From positions 1 through 64,000 of the forward strand of contig NZ_JAKEEC010000005.1 in the NCBI RefSeq assembly GCF_021483235.1: DNA of 64,000 bases, written 5' to 3'. The DNA comes from Arthrobacter alkaliphilus. GTDB taxonomy: Bacteria > Actinomycetota > Actinomycetes > Actinomycetales > Micrococcaceae. The translations under genes and the position numbers were made by a program. Below are positions 51,017-58,596 of this stretch, one piece after another. Below the pieces are notes generated by a model. It ran no database searches. It worked only from the letters and a program-made list of their open reading frames with translations, and was not told where the DNA came from. Each line of letters starts with the position of its first letter. Position 1 is the first letter of the stretch.

Positions 51017-53542
51017 CTAGAGGCGGTTGACTGCCGTCACCCTCACCACGGCCGTCCCGCTCTCGTCCGAGGCTGCCAAATCCACTTCGGCGGATATACC
51101 CCAGTCATGGTTGCGGGCCGGGTCGTCGAAAATCTGCCGCACCCGCCAGATGCCGGGTTCCTCCTTGATCATGAGGAGTCCCGGACCCCGCGCGTCGGGG
51201 CCGGTTCCGATGTCTTCGTGTTCGTCGAAGTAGTCGTCCAGGGCGTCTTCCCAGCGCTCCACGTCCCAGCCGCTGCCGGCGTCGAGCTCGCCCAAGGCGG
51301 CCGCGTCCTCGTCCGCGAACAACTCAACACGCCTGAACATCTCGTTTCGGACCATGACCCTGAAGGCACGGATGTTTGACGTGAGCGACGGCGGCGGGGG
51401 AGGCGGAGCGTCGTGCGGCGTCGGAGCCGCCCCGGAGGTGAGCTCTTCCCACTCGTCGAGCAGGCTGGAGTCGACCTGGCGGACCAGTTCACCCAGCCAG
51501 GCGATGAGGTCCGCGAGGTCTTCGCGGAGCGCATCCTGCGGCACGGTCTGACGCAGGGCCTTGAATCCATCGGCCAAGTACCGCAGCACGATTCCTTCGG
51601 AGCGGGCCAGCCCGTAGAACTGTACGAATTCGCCGAAATTCATGGCGCGTTCATACATATCGCGGACCACCGACTTCGGAGCCAGCTCAAAGTCGCCCAC
51701 CCAGGGTGCGGCCTTGCGGTAGACCTCGAACGCTTCTGCGAGGATCTCCGCGAGGGGCTGCGGGTAGCTGACCTCCTCGAGCATCGCCATGCGCTGGTCG
51801 TAATCGATGCCGTCGGCCTTCATCGCCGCGACGGCCTCCCCGCGTGCCTTCTTCTGCTGCGCGGAGAGGATCTGCCGCGGCTTCTCGAGGGTTGCTTCGA
51901 TCACGGACACGACGTCCAGGGCGTACGACGGCGACTCCGGGTCCAGGAGTTCCAACGCGGCAAGCGCAAACGGCGAAAGCGGCTGGTTCAGGGCGAAGTT
52001 GGCTTGCAGGTGCACGGTCAGCCGGACGGATCGTCCTTCCTTTTCCTGCTCGGCCTCGGGAATGCGTTCAACCACTCCGGCCGCCAACAGCTCGCGGTAG
52101 ATGCCCAGGGCCTTCTTCATGAGGCGCAGTTGGGCGGGCCGTGTTTCGTGGTTCTCGGTGAGCAGACGCCGGGCGGCAGCGAACGGGTCGCCTGGACGCT
52201 CCATCAGGTTGAGCAGCATTGCGTGCGTCACCGTGAAACTCGAGGTCAACGGCTCCGGCACGGATTCCACCAAGCGCCTGAACGTGGGCTCCCCCCAGGA
52301 GACGAAACCTTCCGGCGGCTTCTTCCGCACCACTTGGCGCAGTTTCTTCTGGTCGTCGCCGAACTTTGCGGTGGCCTTTGCCATCGCCTTCGCGTTCTCC
52401 ACGACATGTTCGGGAGCCTGCACCACAACCGTGCCGGCCGTGTCGTAGCCCGCGCGGCCCGCACGGCCGGCGATCTGGTGGAATTCCCGCGAGTTCAGCA
52501 GCCGGGTGCGGACGCCGTCGTACTTGCTGAGCGCGGTCAGCAGGACCGTGCGGATGGGAACGTTGATTCCGACGCCGAGCGTGTCGGTGCCGCAAATGAC
52601 CTTCAGGAGCCCGGCTTGCGCCAATTGCTCCACAAGGCGGCGGTATTTGGGCAACATGCCGGCGTGGTGGACGCCGATGCCATGGCGGACCAGGCGGTTG
52701 AGGGTCTTGCCGAAGCCGGCGGCGAAACGGAAACCGGCGATCAGCTCCGCGATCTTGTCCTTTTCCTCGCGCGTGCACATGTTGACGCTCATGAGGTTCT
52801 GGGCGCGCTCAATGGCCTCGACCTGGCTGAAATGCACCACGTACACGGGAACCTGCTTCGTGCTCAGCAGTTCTTCGAGGGTTTCGTGGACCGGCGTTTC
52901 CTGGAAGTAATAGTGCAGCGGAATCGGCCGTTCGGCGGAACTGACGGTGGTGGTGGGCCGTCCGGTGAGTGCGCTCATGCCGGTTTCGAAGCGGCTGACG
53001 TCTCCCAGTGTGGCCGACATCAGCAGGAACTGGGCCTGGGGGAGTTCCAAGAGTGGAACTTGCCACGCCCAACCGCGCTGGGGATCGGAGTAGAAGTGGA
53101 ATTCGTCCATGATGACCGTGCCGAGCTCCGCGTCCTTGCCTTCGCGCAAAGCGATATTGGCGAGGATTTCAGCAGTGCAGCAGATGATCGGCGCGTCTTG
53201 GTTGACTCCGGAATCTCCGGTGATCATGCCGACGTTTTCGGCTCCGAAAATATCGCAGAGCGCGAAGAACTTCTCGGAGACCAAGGCCTTGATGGGGGCG
53301 GTGTAGTAGCTGCGCAGGCCGCGGGACATTGCCTCGAAGTGCGCGGCGATTGCCACGAGGGACTTTCCGGAGCCGGTAGGGGTTGCCAGGATGACATTCG
53401 CACCGGACGCGAGTTCCATGATGGCCTCGTCCTGGGCGGGGTAGAGGTGGAGTCCGCGGCTCTCGGTCCATTCAACGAATCGTGTGTAGATTTCGTCAGG
53501 GTCAACGCGTCCGCCGTCGGGGAGCTGCTCAAGAAGTTTCAT
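51017..53542 (-). CDS. Ski2-like DEAD/DEAH helicase with DUF3516 C-terminus
   Basis: A helicase of 841 aa. The N-terminal RecA pair has a Q-motif region YPAQDEAIMEL, Walker A ATPTGSGKSLVAIAAH, motif II IMDEFHFY, motif III LMSATLGD and motif VI QIAGRAGRAGYDT. The second half is the actinobacterial DUF3516 region with a polyproline stretch near residue 725. It probably acts on RNA, but the substrate is untested. ATG 53542 has GGAGG upstream and is the natural start; a longer reading frame would run into the divergent methyltransferase gene. Confidence 0.92.
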   Translation of the reverse strand: MKLLEQLPDGGRVDPDEIYTRFVEWTESRGLHLYPAQDEAIMELASGANVILATPTGSGKSLVAIAAHFEAMSRGLRSYYTAPIKALVSEKFFALCDIFGAENVGMITGDSGVNQDAPIICCTAEILANIALREGKDAELGTVIMDEFHFYSDPQRGWAWQVPLLELPQAQFLLMSATLGDVSRFETGMSALTGRPTTTVSSAERPIPLHYYFQETPVHETLEELLSTKQVPVYVVHFSQVEAIERAQNLMSVNMCTREEKDKIAELIAGFRFAAGFGKTLNRLVRHGIGVHHAGMLPKYRRLVEQLAQAGLLKVICGTDTLGVGINVPIRTVLLTALSKYDGVRTRLLNSREFHQIAGRAGRAGYDTAGTVVVQAPEHVVENAKAMAKATAKFGDDQKKLRQVVRKKPPEGFVSWGEPTFRRLVESVPEPLTSSFTVTHAMLLNLMERPGDPFAAARRLLTENHETRPAQLRLMKKALGIYRELLAAGVVERIPEAEQEKEGRSVRLTVHLQANFALNQPLSPFALAALELLDPESPSYALDVVSVIEATLEKPRQILSAQQKKARGEAVAAMKADGIDYDQRMAMLEEVSYPQPLAEILAEAFEVYRKAAPWVGDFELAPKSVVRDMYERAMNFGEFVQFYGLARSEGIVLRYLADGFKALRQTVPQDALREDLADLIAWLGELVRQVDSSLLDEWEELTSGAAPTPHDAPPPPPPSLTSNIRAFRVMVRNEMFRRVELFADEDAAALGELDAGSGWDVERWEDALDDYFDEHEDIGTGPDARGPGLLMIKEEPGIWRVRQIFDDPARNHDWGISAEVDLAASDESGTAVVRVTAVNRL

Positions 53543-53606
53543 TGCCCTCCAGCTTAGTGTGGGTGGAGCAGGCCGCGGAGACGGAGTATGGAGGATGTAC
53601 GTAGCG

Positions 53607-54386
53607 ATGAAGTGGGATCCAGCCAGGTATATCGAGTTCGGAAACCACCGCGACCGGCCGTTTTTTGACCTGACCACGAGGATTCTCGCGGAGCAGCCCC
53701 GGCACGTCGTCGATCTGGGCTGCGGCCCCGGCAAGCTCACGGCCACCCTCGCAACGCGATGGCGGGGTGCCGCCGTCGTCGGGCTGGACTCCTCGGCCGA
53801 AATGCTGGCAAAAGCCCAGGTCCTCGCTGCAGCGCATCCCGGCCTTGCGTTCGTCCAGGCAGACATTGCCGGCTGGGCACCGGACGCGGACACCGACGTC
53901 GTGGTCAGCAACGCCGCACTGCAATGGGTGCCGGGGCACTTGGCGATGCTCGCCGGGTGGCTCGAAGCGCTGAAACCGGGCGCCTGGTTTGCGCTCCAGG
54001 TCCCCGGAAATTTCGGTGCGCCCTCCCATGTGCTCATGCGCGAGCTGGCCGCTTCGCCGGAATGGTCCGGAAGGCTGTCCGGCGTGCTCCGCCACGACGA
54101 CGCCGTTGGTGAACCTGCCGACTACCTGCGGATCATGCTCGACGCCGGATGCGACGCAGATGTATGGGAAACCACCTACCAACAGCTTCTGCCCGGAGCC
54201 GACCCCGTCCTCGAATGGGTGCGGGGGACCGGGTTGCGTCCAGTGCTCGCCGCCCTCCCGGAAGACGAAGCGCGCGCCTTTGAAAACCAGTACGCAGCCG
54301 CACTCCGGGAGGCCTATCCACGGGACCGGCACGGGACCGTGTTTGCCTTCCGCAGGATATTTGCAGTGGCGCGGAAGCGGGGATGA
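53607..54386 (+). CDS. tam: Trans-aconitate 2-methyltransferase-like SAM enzyme
   Basis: A class I methyltransferase of 259 aa, close to Tam in layout. The N-terminus MKWDPARYIEFGNHRDRPFFDL is characteristic, followed by the SAM motif I VVDLGCGPGKLTATLA, LDSSAEML and VVSNAALQWVPGH. Tam methylates trans-aconitate, an inhibitor of aconitase. ATG 53607 matches the family start; an ATG four codons earlier is closer to the GGAGG but gives a poorer N-terminus. Confidence 0.87.
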   Translation: MKWDPARYIEFGNHRDRPFFDLTTRILAEQPRHVVDLGCGPGKLTATLATRWRGAAVVGLDSSAEMLAKAQVLAAAHPGLAFVQADIAGWAPDADTDVVVSNAALQWVPGHLAMLAGWLEALKPGAWFALQVPGNFGAPSHVLMRELAASPEWSGRLSGVLRHDDAVGEPADYLRIMLDAGCDADVWETTYQQLLPGADPVLEWVRGTGLRPVLAALPEDEARAFENQYAAALREAYPRDRHGTVFAFRRIFAVARKRG

Positions 54387-54435
54387 GCGGTCCCGCGTCC
54401 AAAGCACGCCGGATGTGCGGCGATGACAAGTTTCG

Positions 54436-54457
54436 CATTGTGTTGTGAATTACAATG
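54436..54457. promoter_or_regulatory. ABC exporter promoter with palindromic operator
   Basis: CATTGT (54436-54441) and ACAATG (54452-54457) are inverted repeats. Inside them TTGT-N5-ACAA forms a second palindrome at 54443-54455. The right arms cover a consensus-like -10, TACAAT (54451-54456). A repressor bound here would block the operon; the GntR protein at its end is the natural candidate. Confidence 0.5.
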
Positions 54458-54522
54458 GCAACGCGATCCCGGGGTGGCATCGCGGGGGTCCGCTGCTCCG
54501 GAGGCCAACGATTGGAGGCGGT

Positions 54523-56268
54523 GTGCTGGCATCCTTGCTGTTGCAGCGTCTCGTCCCCTACAAGCCGCACGTGCTGGCCATTGTGCTCCTGCAGCTTGTC
54601 CAGACCGGCGCCACACTCCTCCTGCCCACCTTCAACGCCAAGATCGTCGATGACGGCCTTGTTGCCGGGAACAGCGAGGTAGTCCTGCGCCTGGGCGCCT
54701 GGATGCTGCTCCTGACGCTGGTGCAGGTCCTCGCCGCGATACTCGCCGGCTACCTCGGGGCGGTCGTCGCCATGAAGGTTGGCCGCGGGCTGCGGCAGGA
54801 TCTCTTCGACAAGATCCACTCCATGCCCAACCAGGACATCGCGGCCTTCGGACCGGCAAGCCTCGTGGTCAGGACAACGAATGACGTCCTGCAGTTGCAG
54901 AACATCACAGTGCTCGTTTTCGGCATGCTCGTGGTAGCGCCCGTCATGGGTGTCGGAGGGGTGATCTTGGCTGTCGAACAGGACGTTGCCCTGTCCTGGA
55001 TCGTTTTTGGCATCCTTCCCGTGCTGCTCGTCATCATGCTGCTGATTGTCCGCAAGCTCGTCCCGCTCTACCGCGAAGGCCAAGGCCTGGTGGACCGGAT
55101 CAACGGCGTGCTCAGGGAGCAGATCCTGGGGACCGCCGTTATCCGCGCGTTCGTGCGCCAGCCGTTCGAGATGAAACGGTTCGAGGCCGCGAACGACGCA
55201 CTCACAAAGAACAATCTCCGTTCGGCCAGGATCGTCGCGGCGATGCTTCCGCTGGTCATGACGGTGGTCAATCTCTCGTCCGCGGGCGTGGTCTGGCTCG
55301 GCGGGCGCCGCATCATCGCCGGAGACATGCAGTTGGGTGCGCTCACCGCATTCATCGCCTACATCATGCAGATCCTCCTCGCGATCATGATGGCAATGTA
55401 CGTGTTGAGCACGGCTCCCCGGGCGGCTGTCAGCGCTGAACGCGTCACCGAGGTGCTCCGGACGGAACCGGAAATGACGCTGCCGGGAAACACTGCCGGC
55501 GGGGAGGCGGCGCACCCCTCGCGGGCGGAAGGCCTGTACTTCGACAATGTCGTTTTCGCCTACCCGGGAGCCGAAACACCTGTCGTGGAAGGCATCACTT
55601 TCCACGCGGCTCCGGGAAGCACGACGGCGGTCATCGGCTCCACGGGAAGCGGCAAGTCGACCATCGTCAGCCTCGTGCCGAGGCTGCTTGAGGCAAGCAG
55701 CGGAAGCATCTCGATCGACGGCTGGAACATTGCCGACGTTCCCCTGGGCACGTTGCGCAAGCAGCTCAGCGTCGTGCCCCAGGAGAATTGGCTGTTTCGC
55801 GGAACCGTCGCTGAAAACCTGCGGATTTCCTTGCCGTCCGCGACGGACTCGCAGTTGTGGCACGCCCTTGAGACGGCCCAGGCAGCGGATTTCGTGAGCG
55901 AGCTGCCCGAAGGACTGGAAACCACATTGTCCCAAGGCGGGACCGGCCTGTCCGGCGGCCAGCGGCAGCGTTTATGCATAGCCCGTGCCCTTCTCCGCCC
56001 CGCATCCGTCTACCTGTTTGACGACAGCTTCTCTGCGTTGGACACCGTGACGGAAGGCAGGCTCCGTGCCGCGCTGGAACCGGAACTCCGCGGGGCGGCC
56101 GTCATCATTGTCGCCCAGCGCGTCAACACCGTGGTGTCGGCGGACCAGATACTGCTGATCGACGAGGGCCGCTTGGTCGCCCAGGGCACCCATGACGAAC
56201 TTCTTGCGTCCTCGGAGACCTACCGGGAAATCGTTGCCTCCCAGCTGGAAACGGACGACGCCGCGTGA
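54523..56268 (+). CDS. ABC exporter half-transporter (degenerate ATP site subunit)
   Basis: A 581-residue membrane-ATPase fusion. Six helices (residues 1-310, starting LLLQRLVPYKPHVLAIVLLQ) precede the ATPase with Walker A GSTGSGKSTIVSL and signature LSGGQRQRL. Walker B is LFDDSFSALD, where Asp replaces the catalytic Glu. Such a change marks the non-hydrolysing site of heterodimeric exporters. GTG 54523 has GGAGG four bases upstream; the frame is open to 54445 but that part overlaps the promoter. Its stop overlaps the partner gene (GTGA). Confidence 0.9.
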   Translation: MLASLLLQRLVPYKPHVLAIVLLQLVQTGATLLLPTFNAKIVDDGLVAGNSEVVLRLGAWMLLLTLVQVLAAILAGYLGAVVAMKVGRGLRQDLFDKIHSMPNQDIAAFGPASLVVRTTNDVLQLQNITVLVFGMLVVAPVMGVGGVILAVEQDVALSWIVFGILPVLLVIMLLIVRKLVPLYREGQGLVDRINGVLREQILGTAVIRAFVRQPFEMKRFEAANDALTKNNLRSARIVAAMLPLVMTVVNLSSAGVVWLGGRRIIAGDMQLGALTAFIAYIMQILLAIMMAMYVLSTAPRAAVSAERVTEVLRTEPEMTLPGNTAGGEAAHPSRAEGLYFDNVVFAYPGAETPVVEGITFHAAPGSTTAVIGSTGSGKSTIVSLVPRLLEASSGSISIDGWNIADVPLGTLRKQLSVVPQENWLFRGTVAENLRISLPSATDSQLWHALETAQAADFVSELPEGLETTLSQGGTGLSGGQRQRLCIARALLRPASVYLFDDSFSALDTVTEGRLRAALEPELRGAAVIIVAQRVNTVVSADQILLIDEGRLVAQGTHDELLASSETYREIVASQLETDDAA

Positions 56269-58148
56269 GCAGCGAGGGCGGACACCCCACAGTCCCGGCG
56301 AAGCCAGCGCAGTCGCTCCTCCGCCTGGCGGCCCTGATGAAGCCCTCGCGCGGAACCATGGCAGCCGCGATCCTGTGCATCTGCGGCTTCGTCGCGCTCA
56401 ATGTCGCCGCCCCCAAAATCCTCGGGGACGCCACCGATGTCATCGCGGCCGCAGTGTTCGGGGCACAGTTCGACTCCGCGCGCTTCGGTTTCCTGCTGCT
56501 CTTGGCCGCGGGCATGTATTGCGTCACCTCGCTGCTGAACTGGGCGCAGGGCCGCCTCAACGCCCTCGCCGTCCAGCGCCTTGCACACGGCCTGCGCGAA
56601 GCCGTTGAGGGGAAACTGCATCGCATTCCCCTCGTCTATTACGACGACCGCCCCCGGGGCGACGTCCTGAGCCGCGCAACGAACGATCTCGAAAACGTGT
56701 CGCAGACACTCAACCAAATCCTTTCCCAGCTCCTGACCTCAACGCTGATGGTCATGGGTTCGCTCGCGATGATGCTGCTGCTGTCGCCGCTCCTCGCCGC
56801 CGTGTCCTTGCTCGCCGTTCCGGTTTCGGCGCTGGCGTCGATTATCGTGTCGCGACGCACGCAGAAATACTTCGTCCGGCAGTGGGAAGCCACTGCCGAC
56901 GTGAACTCCCTCGTCGAGGAAACGGCTACGGGCCACGAGACCATCAAGCTTTTCAATGCCCAGCAGGCGATGGCGGTCCGTTTCGCCGACCACAACGACG
57001 GGCTTTACGCTGCCAGCTCCAAGGGACAGTTCGCTTCAGGGCTGCTGGCACCCCTCATGGCCTTCGTGTCGAACGCCAGCTACGTGGGCGTTGCCATTGT
57101 CGGCGCCCTCCAGTTCCTGGCGGGGGCAATGAGCATTGGCGGCATTCAAGCCTTTATCCAATTCAACCGGCTCTTCAGCCAGCCGCTTGGCCAGATCGGC
57201 GGAATGGCCCAGATCCTGCAATCGTGCGCCGTTTCCGCCGGCAGGGTCTTCGAGCTGCTGGACACCCCTGAGCTTCCACAGGAACCCGCGGAACAGGGCG
57301 CAGGCGCGCGTGCCGGTGCCGGTTTGGGCCTTGAGGAGCCGTTCGAGACACCGTCGGGACGGGTTGCCTTCGAGCACATCTTCTTCAGCTACAGGCCGGA
57401 GGCGCCCCTGATCGAGGACCTGTCCTTCCATGTGGAACCCGGACAGACAGTGGCCATCGTGGGGCATACCGGAGCAGGAAAGACCACCCTGGTCAGGCTC
57501 CTTATGCGCTTCCACGAACTCGGCTCCGGGCGCATCACCATCGACGGCGTCGACATCGCCGGCATGCGACGCGACGCGCTCCGCCGGAATTTCGGCGTCG
57601 TCCTGCAGGATCCGTGGATCTTCACCGGCACCATCCGGGAGAACATCGAATATGGACTTCCGGGCGCCAGTGATGCGGAGATCGTGGCGGCAGCCGAGGC
57701 GAGCCACGTTGACCACTTTGTCCGCTCGCTGCCCCACGGGTACTCGACCATGCTCAGCAACGGCGGTGAGCCCCTCAGCCAGGGCCAGAGGCAACTGCTG
57801 AGCATAGCGCGGGCACGGCTCTCGGGCCGCCCCATCCTGATCCTGGACGAGGCGACAAGTTCGGTGGACACGCGCACGGAGGTCCTCATCCGCCAGGCGA
57901 TGCACAGGCTTCGGAGCAACAAGACGTCATTCGTCATCGCCCACCGCTTGTCCACCATCCGCGACGCTGATCTAATTCTCGTCATGGACCACGGACGGAT
58001 CGTTGAACAGGGCACGCACCATTCGCTGTTGCAGCTTGGCGGGCACTACGCCCACCTGCATGAAGCGCAATTTGCCGCTGGAGGCGGCGAACTCGCCGCG
58101 ATGCCGGTGAGGTCGGCGAAGCACCGCGCCGAGCAAGGGGAGAAGTGA
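56265..58148 (+). CDS. ABC exporter half-transporter (catalytic ATP site subunit)
   Basis: The partner half-transporter, 627 aa. The membrane domain opens after SLLRLAALMKPSRGTMAAAILCICGF and ends near residue 350. The ATPase has Walker A GHTGAGKTTLVRLL, signature LSQGQRQLLSIAR and a complete Walker B ILILDEATSSVD with the catalytic Glu, plus the switch IAHRLST. Coupling to the upstream gene by GTGA and the asymmetric ATP sites support one heterodimer exporting a drug, lipid or peptide. Substrate unknown. Confidence 0.92.
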   Translation: MSSEGGHPTVPAKPAQSLLRLAALMKPSRGTMAAAILCICGFVALNVAAPKILGDATDVIAAAVFGAQFDSARFGFLLLLAAGMYCVTSLLNWAQGRLNALAVQRLAHGLREAVEGKLHRIPLVYYDDRPRGDVLSRATNDLENVSQTLNQILSQLLTSTLMVMGSLAMMLLLSPLLAAVSLLAVPVSALASIIVSRRTQKYFVRQWEATADVNSLVEETATGHETIKLFNAQQAMAVRFADHNDGLYAASSKGQFASGLLAPLMAFVSNASYVGVAIVGALQFLAGAMSIGGIQAFIQFNRLFSQPLGQIGGMAQILQSCAVSAGRVFELLDTPELPQEPAEQGAGARAGAGLGLEEPFETPSGRVAFEHIFFSYRPEAPLIEDLSFHVEPGQTVAIVGHTGAGKTTLVRLLMRFHELGSGRITIDGVDIAGMRRDALRRNFGVVLQDPWIFTGTIRENIEYGLPGASDAEIVAAAEASHVDHFVRSLPHGYSTMLSNGGEPLSQGQRQLLSIARARLSGRPILILDEATSSVDTRTEVLIRQAMHRLRSNKTSFVIAHRLSTIRDADLILVMDHGRIVEQGTHHSLLQLGGHYAHLHEAQFAAGGGELAAMPVRSAKHRAEQGEK

Positions 58149-58153
58149 GGATC

Positions 58154-58531
58154 ATGAGCCCGCTTGAGTTTCCCGGTTCGTGGCGCCCCAATCAGTCCAG
58201 TTCCGTCGCCCTGTACGAACAGCTTCGGCTCCGCGTCATCGAGTTGGCCGACGGCGGCATCCTGGCTCCCGGTACCAAACTCCCCGCGGTGCGCAGCCTG
58301 GCCGAACAACTGGATGTCGCCCCGCACACAGTGGCCAGGGCATACAAGGAACTCGAAGCTGCCGGAGTGGTGGCGACCCGCGGCCGTAACGGAACAGTTG
58401 TGTGTGCCCGGGATGACCGTTGGAGCGCTTTGGCGGCCGTGGCCGCGAGCTACTCGGCGGCGGCCAAAGCGCAGGGCGCCAGTTTCGCGGAGGCCGTGCA
58501 GCTTCTGGCGGCCGCCTACGACGCCGATTGA
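58154..58531 (+). CDS. GntR-family (YtrA-like) regulator of the ABC operon
   Basis: A short regulator of 125 aa. The N-terminal winged helix includes VALYEQLRLRVIELADGGILAPGTKLPAVRSLAEQLDVAPHTVARAYKELEAAGVV, a clear GntR signature. Only about 45 helical residues follow, as in the YtrA subgroup, which controls ABC transporter operons. It is the last gene of the exporter operon; GTG 58145 overlapping the exporter stop is an alternative start. It likely binds the palindrome at 54436-54457 (inference). Confidence 0.88.
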   Translation: MSPLEFPGSWRPNQSSSVALYEQLRLRVIELADGGILAPGTKLPAVRSLAEQLDVAPHTVARAYKELEAAGVVATRGRNGTVVCARDDRWSALAAVAASYSAAAKAQGASFAEAVQLLAAAYDAD

Positions 58532-58567
58532 TACCCGCCGGTAGGCCACGGGAGGCCACATGGAAAT

Positions 58568-58583
58568 TCGAAGAAGTTTTCGA
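58568..58583. promoter_or_regulatory. LexA-type SOS box before uvrA
   Basis: The 16-base site has TCGAA and TTCGA arms around six bases. The actinobacterial/Bacillus-type LexA box is TCGAAC-N4-GTTCGA; ten of its twelve fixed positions match. It lies directly before the uvrA -10 element. Confidence 0.6.
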
Positions 58584-58584
58584 T

Positions 58585-58590
58585 TAGCAT
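58585..58590 (+). promoter_or_regulatory. uvrA -10 element (TAGCAT), leaderless type
   Basis: TAGCAT is followed by TAGTGG and the uvrA GTG at 58597. Confidence 0.55.
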
Positions 58591-58596
58591 TAGTGG

